NCBI GenBank assembly: GCA_018394295.1
Contig: CP074573.1
Span: 434,001-498,000 of the forward strand
DNA from: Mycoplasmatota bacterium
GTDB taxonomy: Bacteria > Bacillota_I > Bacilli_A > Haloplasmatales > Haloplasmataceae
DNA: 64,000 bases
Direction of reading: 5' to 3'
The notes under the pieces were generated by a model, which had not been told where the DNA came from, ran no database searches, and saw only the letters and a program-made list of their open reading frames with translations. This document shows positions 43,645 through 52,727 of this stretch, piece after piece (position 1 is the first letter of the stretch; every line of letters starts with the position of its first letter). The position numbers and the translations under genes are program-made.

Positions 43645-46134
43645 ATGAAAAAATTATTAACAGCCTTACTAGTATGTGTTATGGCAGTGACTGTAGCTAC
43701 TGGTTTTAAAGTAGCTGCTGCTAGTGATGGCTACACATGGTTAGATACACATGAAACAAATGCTAAGAAAATTATGTATCCGAAAAAAGATCGTGCTAAT
43801 TTAGGCGTTTACGGTTATTCTGGTACAGATGTTATCTTAGGTGACTGGGTTTTTCCAGTAACTACGGGTAATGTATTAGTTCCAGGAGATGACATGGCAA
43901 TTCCAGGTGCACATTGGGGTTCATTTGGTCAGTTATATGTTAATACTTCAAATGAAGATTGGTATATCCCAAGATCTGTAGAAGCTTCTTTTGTTGAATT
44001 ATTTATTGATGAAAATGGACAAGTTTATCAAATAGATAATAGTTATTTATCATTTGATTTTGGTCAATGTGAAGCACTTGATGGTAGTGTTATCATACCA
44101 ACTGATGCAGCAACTGAATGTAAACAAGCAACAGGTGATGTACAATTAAGATACATAGATAGTAGCTTAACTGGTACATTAAGCAAAGCTGATATTGATG
44201 CTGAAAAAGTAGCTGATATCACATTTGCTGATGATGATTTAGTTTATGTTGATGCTGATGGAAAATATACAAATGTAGCTACTGATAATTCACCTGTAAT
44301 GAAACAACAACAATCAGTATTCGCTGCTGATAATCCTTTAGTAGCTGATGGAACTGTTCTTGCAGGAGATTTAATGTATTCTTATGTAGATGCTGATGAT
44401 ATTTTAGTTTATACAAATCAAGCAACAGTAGATGGTTTTGAGGTTTCTCCAGTAATGGAAAATGTTGTTGGTAACCTTTGGTCAGACGGAACTAGTAACA
44501 CTGCATTAGATGCTGAATATGATGCTGATGCTAATGGAATAAATGCATTCACTAATTTTGTTCCTCAATCTGCAGCAGGTCAATTCGACATATGGTGGGA
44601 TACAACTGCTAATGAAATGGCATTTGCTAAAACTAGTTGGTTAGGTCATAAACCTCATGAAGTACATCAATTAACTTATGCTGAACTTCAAGGTGGAACT
44701 GATGGATCATACTATTGGTTAAGTAAAGATAAAGTTGATGGAAAAACAGTTGAGGGTATCACATTTGTTGATGCTGATAAATTATATAAAGATGAAGATG
44801 GAAACTATACAAATGTAGCTGATGGAAATACAGCAGTTATGAATGATGATTTAGGATTTGTTATTCCTGCTGGTCATTCAGTATTAGCATTTGAATATTT
44901 AGATCGTTCAAATTTTAATAACACTGATTATTTAAAATCATTTTATACATTAGTTAATGGTACAGATGGAACAGCTCAAATCGTTGAACATGATATTACA
45001 GCTCCAACAATTAAAGGCTATAATGCAGAAGAAAACGTATTATTAGGAAAAGTGTTTGAATATCCTGAATTATCTGGTATTACAGCTTCAGATATTGGAT
45101 TAATTACTGATAATGACGATGATGAAACACCAGCTGTTACTAGAACTACATATGCTTTCAATAAAGATACAGGTGAATTTGATACTGAAGTTACTGAAAT
45201 TAATACTGATTTAGCTGGTGTAGAATATCACATTGTTTATACAGCAACTGATACTGCAGGTAATACAGCAACTGCTACAACAGTTGTAAAAGTAATGGCG
45301 GGATACTCACCAATCTTTGATGGAATAGCTAATAAAACAATCGGTGAAGGTACAGCGATTGATTTATTAGATGGTATCACTGCTGAAGATGGATATGGAA
45401 ATGATATCACTGATAAAATTATTGTATTTAAAGGTGGTCTAGTTACAACAAAACCACTTCCAGGAATTTATGAAATTTTATATTCTGTAACAAATGCTAA
45501 TAATATTACTACATTTGCTTTAGCAACAGTTACTGTAATGGATACTACAAAACCAGTTGTTGAACCTATAGAGGATATTACAATTGTACAAGGTACTGAA
45601 TTTGACCCTGAATCACTTGTAATAGTAAGTGATAATGTTGATTCTTCATTCGATATTATAATAGATGATGATGGATTTGATCCTGAATTCACAGGAACTT
45701 ATAATATTACAGTTGATGTTTATGACGTAGCTGGAAATGTTGCTTCTGTATCTTATAGTATTGAAGTAATCGCACCAGAAGAGACAACTCAATCTCAAAT
45801 TGATGAATTAGAATCTGAATTAGATGCTACAAAATCTGAATTAGATGCTACAAAATCTGATTTAGAAGATACTAAATCTGATTTAGATGCTGCAAATGCT
45901 AATGCAGATGATTTACAATCTCAATTAGATGCTGAAAAAGCTAAGAATGAAGATCTTACTACAAAATATGATGAATTAAAAACACAATTAGACGAACTTC
46001 AAAATAGTCAAACTGATCTTAAAAAAGAGTCTGAATCTGAAGATCAAAATGGTACAATATTTACAGCGATTGTTGCTCTATTTGCTGTAGGTGGATTAAC
46101 AGTAGGTTTAACTTCTTTATTCAAAAGAAACTAA
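43645..46134 (+). CDS. Tail-anchored surface protein with Ig-like domains and C-terminal coiled coil
   Basis: An 829-residue exported protein: signal peptide (MKKLLTALLVCVMAVTVATG), a large N-terminal region of about 420 residues with no family I recognise, three Ig/HYR-like beta domains (about residues 450-715; repeated HxVTDTAG-like patterns such as VYTATDTAGNTATATTVVK), then a coiled coil of about 80 residues with heptad SELDATK-type repeats, and a final transmembrane helix with KRN. It looks like a cell-surface stalk protein anchored in the membrane. Strongly acidic and poor in Cys. Confidence 0.82.
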   Translation: MKKLLTALLVCVMAVTVATGFKVAAASDGYTWLDTHETNAKKIMYPKKDRANLGVYGYSGTDVILGDWVFPVTTGNVLVPGDDMAIPGAHWGSFGQLYVNTSNEDWYIPRSVEASFVELFIDENGQVYQIDNSYLSFDFGQCEALDGSVIIPTDAATECKQATGDVQLRYIDSSLTGTLSKADIDAEKVADITFADDDLVYVDADGKYTNVATDNSPVMKQQQSVFAADNPLVADGTVLAGDLMYSYVDADDILVYTNQATVDGFEVSPVMENVVGNLWSDGTSNTALDAEYDADANGINAFTNFVPQSAAGQFDIWWDTTANEMAFAKTSWLGHKPHEVHQLTYAELQGGTDGSYYWLSKDKVDGKTVEGITFVDADKLYKDEDGNYTNVADGNTAVMNDDLGFVIPAGHSVLAFEYLDRSNFNNTDYLKSFYTLVNGTDGTAQIVEHDITAPTIKGYNAEENVLLGKVFEYPELSGITASDIGLITDNDDDETPAVTRTTYAFNKDTGEFDTEVTEINTDLAGVEYHIVYTATDTAGNTATATTVVKVMAGYSPIFDGIANKTIGEGTAIDLLDGITAEDGYGNDITDKIIVFKGGLVTTKPLPGIYEILYSVTNANNITTFALATVTVMDTTKPVVEPIEDITIVQGTEFDPESLVIVSDNVDSSFDIIIDDDGFDPEFTGTYNITVDVYDVAGNVASVSYSIEVIAPEETTQSQIDELESELDATKSELDATKSDLEDTKSDLDAANANADDLQSQLDAEKAKNEDLTTKYDELKTQLDELQNSQTDLKKESESEDQNGTIFTAIVALFAVGGLTVGLTSLFKRN

Positions 46135-46160
46135 TTAATAATTAATTTATCCTAAAAGAT

Positions 46161-46188
46161 TAAGGAGCAAAGTTAACTTTGTTCCTTA
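46161..46188 (+). terminator. Terminator of the surface protein gene
   Basis: A 13-bp stem, TAAGGAGCAAAGT (46161-46173) with 46176-46188 (one G-U pair), followed by a modest T-rich tail. Confidence 0.65.
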
Positions 46189-46220
46189 ATTTATTCTTTA
46201 AATAATAAAAGAGAGGACAT

Positions 46221-47180
46221 ATGATGATTGAATTTAAAAACCTTCTACAATTTACTGAATATCAAGCACTAAGAAACTGTTGGAATCAAGAAGTGGGATA
46301 TATTTTTCCAATTTCAGAAAATTTATTTGAAAGCAGTGTCATTAATAATAAAGACTTGTTGAAAAAAGGGTCATATGTCGCACTTCATCAAAATGAAGTT
46401 GTTGGTTTTATATTAGCGAAAACATGGAAAGACTCTTTCCAACTTGGACCATATAAGAATATTGGTTGGATAAGTTTATTTTATGTTAGAAACAAGTTTA
46501 GAAATCAGGGAATAGGATCTAAATTGCTTGAATTAGTAGAAGAAGCATTTAAAATTGAAAACAAACAACATATTGTATTAGGAAGAGAAACATTCAACTT
46601 CTTCCCAGGATTACCTGTTGATTTCGTAAATCATAGAAAATGGTTTATCAAAAGAGGTTATGAGTTGGGTGAAGCATCGTATGATATGATTCGTGATTTA
46701 AAACAAATTAAAGAAAAATTACCAATGCCAGCGACACCTTATGAAATTAGAGTTTCAAATATTTCAGATAAGGAAAAAATAATCGATTTCTTTGAACGTT
46801 GTTTTCCAGGAAGATGGGAATTTGAAGCTAAAAACTATTTTTCATCTGGTGGTCAGGGTAGAGAGTTTGTTATTGCTTTAGATAGTGATAAGGTGATTGG
46901 TTTTGCAAGAATTAATGATCAACAATCTCCACAAATTTTATATAATATAAATTGGTCTAGTAGATTCGATAATTTAGGTGGTGTTGGACCACTGGGTGTT
47001 GATAGAGATTATCGAAAACAAAAACTAGGTTATATGGTAACAGCTTATGCAGTTAATGAGGCTATAGATCGTGGTTGTACGACCTGTATTATCGATTGGA
47101 CTGGTCTTGTTAATTTTTATCATATATTTAAGTTTGATGTTTGGAAAAGTTATGACAAATTTGAGAAAAAAATAAATTAA
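46221..47180 (+). CDS. Double-GNAT acetyltransferase
   Basis: A 319-residue protein with two GNAT folds. The first (residues about 5-165) has GWISLFYVRNKFRNQGIGSK, a good acetyl-CoA pyrophosphate-binding motif (RxxGxG). The second (about 175-319) has the similar GPLGVDRDYRKQKLGYMVTAYA. Such double GNATs occur in glycan and cell-wall clusters; an amino-sugar substrate is possible but unproven. It lies between the surface protein and the transporter operon, with GAGAGGA before the ATG. Confidence 0.83.
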   Translation: MMIEFKNLLQFTEYQALRNCWNQEVGYIFPISENLFESSVINNKDLLKKGSYVALHQNEVVGFILAKTWKDSFQLGPYKNIGWISLFYVRNKFRNQGIGSKLLELVEEAFKIENKQHIVLGRETFNFFPGLPVDFVNHRKWFIKRGYELGEASYDMIRDLKQIKEKLPMPATPYEIRVSNISDKEKIIDFFERCFPGRWEFEAKNYFSSGGQGREFVIALDSDKVIGFARINDQQSPQILYNINWSSRFDNLGGVGPLGVDRDYRKQKLGYMVTAYAVNEAIDRGCTTCIIDWTGLVNFYHIFKFDVWKSYDKFEKKIN

Positions 47181-47226
47181 AAGCGTTTTAATTTTTGTTG
47201 ACTTATTGGTCAAAGTGGTGTAACAT
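47177..47226 (+). promoter_or_regulatory. Promoter of the glycan-uptake operon with upstream CG-centred palindrome
   Basis: TTAAAAGCGTTTTAA (47177-47191) is a palindrome around GCG, resembling a LacI-type site; it overlaps the GNAT stop codon. TTGACT (47198-47203) and TAACAT (47221-47226) are 17 bases apart and 40 bases before the first start codon. The palindrome may be an operator or a weak terminator. Confidence 0.5.
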
Positions 47227-47264
47227 AATATTATGGAAATAAATTTCTTATAGGAGGGAAAAAT

Positions 47265-48770
47265 ATGAAAGTTTTGTTCAAAAATGTATTTAGTTTGTTT
47301 ACGATTGTCGTATTTGCCTTAGCTATCGCTGCTTGTGGTAAAACTACTGATACTACAACTACCATTAAAGATAATGGTACAACTACAACTGAAAAGGGAA
47401 CTACTACAGAAGGTGAAACAACTACAGAAGGTGAGACTACTACAGAAGGTGAGACTACTACAGAAGGTGAGACTACCACAGATTCTGGTGCAGATTACCC
47501 GAATCTAAATGGAGCAACAATTAGAATTTTACATGGTGCTCCTAATGAAGTTGACCCATTCCACGACAATTATAGTGGTCAATTCCAAGCTGAAAAGCAA
47601 GCGATTCAACGTCAAGTTGAACAAAGATACAATTGTAAAGTTAAATATCAAATGTATCCAGATGGTGCTGGTTGGGGACCAGATCGTGTAAATGCGATAA
47701 TTCAAGGTGTCTTATCAGGTGACCCAATTGGGGAAATATATGCAATATCTTCTATGTGGATGGGAGAATTAGCTGAGGCTGATGCAATTGCTTCTGTTAA
47801 AAGACCACTTAGACAATATGCAAATGAAAATTATGATGATACGATGAAAGATTTTGGTACTTATAGAAATGAAGTTTATGGATTTGATACAGGATATGTT
47901 CTTAATGATTCTACTGGAATTTATTATAACTTAGATTTAGTTAACGAATTAGGTTTAGAAAATCCAGCAACAAAATGGTTAGATGGAGAATGGACATGGA
48001 CTGATTTTGAAGCCTTTATAGATAGTGCTCAAGCAGCTTTAAATGCTAAAGGTGAAGGATATTATGCTATGGGTGGTGTTCCATCTGTATGGGCTCAACA
48101 TATGATTCCTGCTAATGGTGGATATTTAGTTAACCCAGATACTAAAAAAGTTGCATTTGATCAATCAGCAGGTTTACAAACATTCAATAAATTAACAGAA
48201 TTATATAATAAAGGTGTATGGGAACCAGCTGCAGAATTTGATGCAGGTAGTGCAAATTGGAAAACAGGTAAAGTTGTTCTACATCCAGGTGAATTATGGT
48301 TCCTTAATGCTGATAATCGTTGGGGATTATTAGATTTTGATTTAGGATATGTTCCTTATCCATTAGGAAATGGTAAAGTTATAGATGATTATAAATCTGG
48401 TAAAGATTCTATGCAGTTATATGCTATCAGCAGTGGATATGATAGTGAAAATGGATTGAATACTGAAAATATTTTTAGAGTATGGAATGATTTACAATAT
48501 TGGCAAACATATGATGAAGTTAAAGATAATTTTGAATCTACATTAGAATCACGTTATGATGATATCGATTCAATTGAAGCACATTTACAAGTTTTAGATA
48601 AAATATATGTTGAACAAATATTTAATTTAGGTATTTCTGGTCATAACAATGATAATGGTTGGTATGTAATTGGTAATAAAGCGATTAGAGAAGGGGATGC
48701 AAACACTTATCTAAGTGCGATTAAACAAGTTTATCAAAAAGAATTAGATGACTTATTCGGTGATAATTAA
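47265..48770 (+). CDS. ABC transporter substrate-binding lipoprotein with Thr-rich linker
   Basis: A 501-residue extracellular solute-binding protein (family 1 type, sugar or oligosaccharide). Lipoprotein signal ends in LAIAAC (Cys24), then a Thr-rich linker of five GETTTE-type repeats (residues about 43-72), then the two-lobed binding domain (EKQAIQRQVEQRYNCKV, DPIGEIYAISSMWMGELAE). AGGAGGG precedes the ATG. First gene of the long operon to the window end; its ATPase partner is not in the window. Confidence 0.9.
   Translation: MKVLFKNVFSLFTIVVFALAIAACGKTTDTTTTIKDNGTTTTEKGTTTEGETTTEGETTTEGETTTEGETTTDSGADYPNLNGATIRILHGAPNEVDPFHDNYSGQFQAEKQAIQRQVEQRYNCKVKYQMYPDGAGWGPDRVNAIIQGVLSGDPIGEIYAISSMWMGELAEADAIASVKRPLRQYANENYDDTMKDFGTYRNEVYGFDTGYVLNDSTGIYYNLDLVNELGLENPATKWLDGEWTWTDFEAFIDSAQAALNAKGEGYYAMGGVPSVWAQHMIPANGGYLVNPDTKKVAFDQSAGLQTFNKLTELYNKGVWEPAAEFDAGSANWKTGKVVLHPGELWFLNADNRWGLLDFDLGYVPYPLGNGKVIDDYKSGKDSMQLYAISSGYDSENGLNTENIFRVWNDLQYWQTYDEVKDNFESTLESRYDDIDSIEAHLQVLDKIYVEQIFNLGISGHNNDNGWYVIGNKAIREGDANTYLSAIKQVYQKELDDLFGDN
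47391..47480 (+). repeat. 18-bp tandem repeat encoding EGETTT units
   Basis: Units GAAGGTGAGACTACTACA at 47427-47444 and 47445-47462, with variants at 47409-47426 and 47463-47480 and a more distant one at 47391-47408. They code for the linker between lipid anchor and binding domain. Confidence 0.9.
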
Positions 48771-48800
48771 GCTAAAGAATGATAAGAAGTAAGACAAATG

Positions 48801-48829
48801 GCCTCTTAGTTTTCAATAAGCTAAGAGGC
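48801..48829 (+). other. Intercistronic stem-loop after the binding-protein gene
   Basis: GCCTCTTAG (48801-48809) and CTAAGAGGC (48821-48829) form a 9-bp stem without a T run, 31 bases after the stop and 21 before the next start. This type of hairpin often stabilises the upstream mRNA so that the binding protein is made in excess. Confidence 0.6.
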
Positions 48830-48849
48830 TTAAAATAAGAGGTGAGACT

Positions 48850-51741
48850 ATGAAGAAGAAGTTATTATTCACTCTTGTTTTATTAATTAATCTTTTGTTC
48901 ATCACTCATTACCAAGAAAAGTTGGTCTTAGCTAATGAAATTGAAACTGAGAGAAGTTATGAATTTTTAAAACAAGATTATGAAGAACATCTTGCATCAA
49001 AAGATATGATAACTCCAGATATTAGTCCTGTACGTATTGAAGGTGAAGAGTACATACAAGATGATGCACCAGCAGATGTAGATGTTTATGATGATTATGA
49101 AGGTGCACAACAAGTTGTCTTTACCCCAGAGTCTGGAACAGTATCTTGGTTAGTAAACATACCTGAAACTGGTTATTATAACATTTTTATTAAATACTTC
49201 CCGATTGAAGGAAAAAGTTCTGCTATTGAGAGAAGTGTTTTTATTAATCAAACATCACAATTTGAAGGTTCAAAAAATATCGTTTTAAACAGAGTTTGGA
49301 CAAGCAAAAATGAAATTGAACGTGATAATAATGGAAATGATATAAAACCTAATCAAATTGAAGCTCCTAGATGGAAGGAAGCATATTTTGAAGATGATCG
49401 AGGATATGTAATAGAACCTTATCTTTTTTACTTTGATAAAGGAGTTAATACTCTTTCGTTAGAAAGTATTAAGGAACCAATGGTAATTGATTATATAGAA
49501 ATTCGATCAGAACAAGTATTACCAACTTACGAAGAAACTTTACAAAACTATAAAACACAAGGTTATACCGAAGTAAAAGGTGTATTAGAGAAAGTTCAAG
49601 CAGAGGATGCTGTAGAAACCTCTTCACCTACCTTGTATCCAATCGCAGACCGTTCAAGTTCTTTTACAGAACCATATCATTATACCAAGATTCGTCTAAA
49701 TGCAATTGGTGGTGAACGTTGGAAATTAAATGGTGATTCAATTACTTGGGAAGTTGATGTTCCTAAGTCTGGATTGTATAATATTAGTTTCCGAGCAAAA
49801 CAGAACTTTGTTAGAGGAATGTATGTTAATCGAAAATTGATGATAAATGATAAAGTACCTTTTAGAGAAGCAAATAATTTAGAATTTGTATATGACAACA
49901 AATGGCAAATGGTTACTTTAGGTCATGATGGTGAAGATTTTCTGTTCTATTTAGAAGAAGGAAAGCAGAAATTATCTTTATCAGTATCATTAGGTGAATT
50001 TGGAACTTTAATTAAAGATGTTGAAACATCGATTACTAATTTAAATGAACTATATCGAGAAATCATTAAATATACAGGGCCATCGCCTGACCCTTATCGT
50101 GATTATTATCAACTAGACACAAGAATTCCTAATCTAAAAGGTCGTTTTGATAGTGAAGCAAGACGTCTTAAGAGAGTTGTAAATGGTATTATTAATGTCT
50201 CTGGTGAACAGAATGACCGTACTGCGTTGATTAATAAAGTTATTATCCAGCTTGAAGATTTTGCTGATAATCCACGACATGTAATTAAACGATTAAAAGA
50301 ATTCAATCAAAACATCTCTGCATTAGGTACTTGGATATTAACAGTTAGTGAACAACCATTAACAATAGATTATATTTTACTACATTCAGAAGATGCTAAA
50401 TTACCAAAAGTAAATGAAAATTTCTTTCAGAAAATTTGGCATATGATTCGAGTATTTATCGCATCATTCACAACTGATTATTCAACAATTGGTACCGTAG
50501 GTGAAGAAGGAAGTAAGGGAAGAATAGAAGTTTGGTTGCCAGTTCCTTTAAAATCGCGAGATCATGCTAATGTGTTAAGGCAATTAATCGATGAAGATTT
50601 TACACCTAATACAGGAATCAATGTAGATTTGAAATTAGTTAAACAAGAAGTATTATTACCTGCAACTTTAACTGATCAAGGGCCAGATGTAGCCTTGTCA
50701 TTGAGTCAAACATTGCCTGTAAACTATGCAATGAGAAATGCAGTTTATGATTTATCAAAATTTGAAGATTATGATGAGGTATCTAATCGATTCCATCCTA
50801 GTGCACTAGTACCTTATGAATTTGAGGGAGGGGCTTATGCCTTGCCTGAAGAACAATATTTTTTGATGATGTTCTATCGAACTGATATTTTTGAAGAATT
50901 AAGTATCGGAGTGCCAGATACTTGGGATGATGTAATTGATATTACAAAAGATTTACAAAAACATTATTTAGATTTTTATTTACCAGTAGGTACTGCAACT
51001 GAGACAACTGCTGCAGTTAATCAAATTTATGCAACCTTACTATACCAACATGGTGGTCAATTCTATATAAATGATAACAAACAAAGTGGATTTACTGAAA
51101 AAGCAGCATTAGATGCCTTTGTCGATTGGACAAACTTCTTTACAGCTTATAAGTTTCCAGTAGAAGCTAGTTTTGTTAACCGTTTTAGAAGTGGAGAAAT
51201 GCCAATTGGTATTGCCCCTTATAACATGTACAATACATTGAGTGTATTTGCTCCAGAGATTAGGGGAGATTGGGATTTTGCTCCAGTGCCTGCTACAGTA
51301 ACTTATGATGAAAATGGAAATCCAGAATATCATCGTGATGCTGCAGGATCTGGTTTAGGAATGGTTTTATTAAATCAATCAAAAAACAAAGATGAAGCTT
51401 GGGAATTTATGAAATGGTTAACAGATAAAGACACTCAAGTAAGATATGGTCGTGAATTAGAAGGAGTTTTAGGTGCAGGTGCACGTTATCCAACAGCTAA
51501 TATGGCAGCTTTACAAGAATTACCTTGGCCTACAAAAGACTTTAAAAAACTTCATGAACAATGGAATAATGTTAGAGGTATCCCACAAGTTCCAGGAAGT
51601 TATATGACAGCTCGTAACTTAGCAAATGCCTTTTTCGAAACTTATAATAATGGTACTAATCCAAGAGAGGCATTAATTGATTACACTGTCTACATTAATG
51701 ATGAAATAACCCGAAAACGTAAAGAGTTCGGATTGGAGTAG
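48850..51741 (+). CDS. Fusion of two carbohydrate-binding-like domains with an ABC solute-binding protein
   Basis: A 963-residue exported protein with a signal peptide (MKKKLLFTLVLLINLLFITH) but no lipobox. Two CBM6-like beta-sandwiches follow (about residues 60-230 and 245-395; both contain GYYNIFIKYF/GLYNISFRAKQ-type strands and a YIEIRS-like edge). A helical region (about 400-545) leads to a complete family 1 solute-binding domain (about 555-950; VDLKLVKQEVLLPATL, MFYRTDIFEE, DEAWEFMKWL). Such fusions would capture a polymer and present fragments to the permease. AAGAGGTGAG precedes the ATG. Confidence 0.85.
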   Translation: MKKKLLFTLVLLINLLFITHYQEKLVLANEIETERSYEFLKQDYEEHLASKDMITPDISPVRIEGEEYIQDDAPADVDVYDDYEGAQQVVFTPESGTVSWLVNIPETGYYNIFIKYFPIEGKSSAIERSVFINQTSQFEGSKNIVLNRVWTSKNEIERDNNGNDIKPNQIEAPRWKEAYFEDDRGYVIEPYLFYFDKGVNTLSLESIKEPMVIDYIEIRSEQVLPTYEETLQNYKTQGYTEVKGVLEKVQAEDAVETSSPTLYPIADRSSSFTEPYHYTKIRLNAIGGERWKLNGDSITWEVDVPKSGLYNISFRAKQNFVRGMYVNRKLMINDKVPFREANNLEFVYDNKWQMVTLGHDGEDFLFYLEEGKQKLSLSVSLGEFGTLIKDVETSITNLNELYREIIKYTGPSPDPYRDYYQLDTRIPNLKGRFDSEARRLKRVVNGIINVSGEQNDRTALINKVIIQLEDFADNPRHVIKRLKEFNQNISALGTWILTVSEQPLTIDYILLHSEDAKLPKVNENFFQKIWHMIRVFIASFTTDYSTIGTVGEEGSKGRIEVWLPVPLKSRDHANVLRQLIDEDFTPNTGINVDLKLVKQEVLLPATLTDQGPDVALSLSQTLPVNYAMRNAVYDLSKFEDYDEVSNRFHPSALVPYEFEGGAYALPEEQYFLMMFYRTDIFEELSIGVPDTWDDVIDITKDLQKHYLDFYLPVGTATETTAAVNQIYATLLYQHGGQFYINDNKQSGFTEKAALDAFVDWTNFFTAYKFPVEASFVNRFRSGEMPIGIAPYNMYNTLSVFAPEIRGDWDFAPVPATVTYDENGNPEYHRDAAGSGLGMVLLNQSKNKDEAWEFMKWLTDKDTQVRYGRELEGVLGAGARYPTANMAALQELPWPTKDFKKLHEQWNNVRGIPQVPGSYMTARNLANAFFETYNNGTNPREALIDYTVYINDEITRKRKEFGLE

Positions 51742-51751
51742 GATGATGTAA

Positions 51752-52726
51752 ATGGAAGAAAGAAAAAAAGATTGTATAATGAAAAAAAATAAAAATTTCA
51801 TAGGTAAAAAAGCTGCTAGATTTAAGAAAAAGATTAAAAGCGTAGGAAAAGAAATATATGTAAAAAGAGAACTTTATTATTTAATGGCACCATATCTTGT
51901 TTTATTTGCTGTATTTACAATCCTACCAGTTATTATGTCTATTGTTTTAAGTTTTACAAACTTTAATATGCTTGAATTACCAGACTTTGTTGGTTGGAGT
52001 AATTATAAACGTTTATTTATTGCTGACCGCGAATTTATTATTGCGATAAAGAATACGCTGATTTTAGCTTTGGTAACAGGACCAGTCAGTTATATTCTTG
52101 CATTTGTAATTGCTTGGCTAATTAATGAGTTACCAAAAAAGATGAGATCAATAATGACATTGGTGTTTTATGCACCATCAATCTCTGGGAATGCCTTTCT
52201 TATATGGACTATCATCTTTTCAGGGGATGTTTATGGTTATGCTAATGCCTATTTGATGGAATTTGGAATAACAAGTGAAGCAATACAATGGTTAAAAGAC
52301 CCTCAATATATTTTACTTATCGTAATTATCGTTCAATTATGGATGAGTTTAGGGGTAAGTTTCCTAGCATTTATCGCTGGACTTCAAGGAGTTGATAAGT
52401 CACTCTATGAAGCAGGAGCAATTGATGGTATTAAAAATAGATGGCAAGAATTATGGTATATAACATTACCTTCTATGAAACCATTATTACTTTTTGGGGC
52501 AGTTATGCAAATAACAAGTTCCTTTGCTACATGTGCGGTTTCAATACAACTCGTAGGATTCCCTTCGGTACAATACGCCGGACATACAATTGTTATTCAC
52601 TTAATGGATTATAGTGGATTTAGATATGAAATGGGTTATGCATCAGCGATAGCAACAGTACTATTCTTAACAACATTAGGTGCTAACTTAATCATTCAAA
52701 AACTATTAAGAAGGGTGGGTTCATAG
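51752..52726 (+). CDS. Sugar ABC transporter permease (MalF/UgpA type)
   Basis: A 324-residue inner-membrane permease: charged N-terminus, six helices, and the EAA loop EAGAIDGIKNRWQELWYITLP that contacts the ATPase. AGGATG lies 8 bases before the ATG at 51752; an in-frame ATG at 51779 has only a weak site. One base separates its stop from the next permease gene. Belongs to the carbohydrate uptake family 1. Paired with the permease at 52728-53720. Confidence 0.92.
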   Translation: MEERKKDCIMKKNKNFIGKKAARFKKKIKSVGKEIYVKRELYYLMAPYLVLFAVFTILPVIMSIVLSFTNFNMLELPDFVGWSNYKRLFIADREFIIAIKNTLILALVTGPVSYILAFVIAWLINELPKKMRSIMTLVFYAPSISGNAFLIWTIIFSGDVYGYANAYLMEFGITSEAIQWLKDPQYILLIVIIVQLWMSLGVSFLAFIAGLQGVDKSLYEAGAIDGIKNRWQELWYITLPSMKPLLLFGAVMQITSSFATCAVSIQLVGFPSVQYAGHTIVIHLMDYSGFRYEMGYASAIATVLFLTTLGANLIIQKLLRRVGS

Positions 52727-52727
52727 A

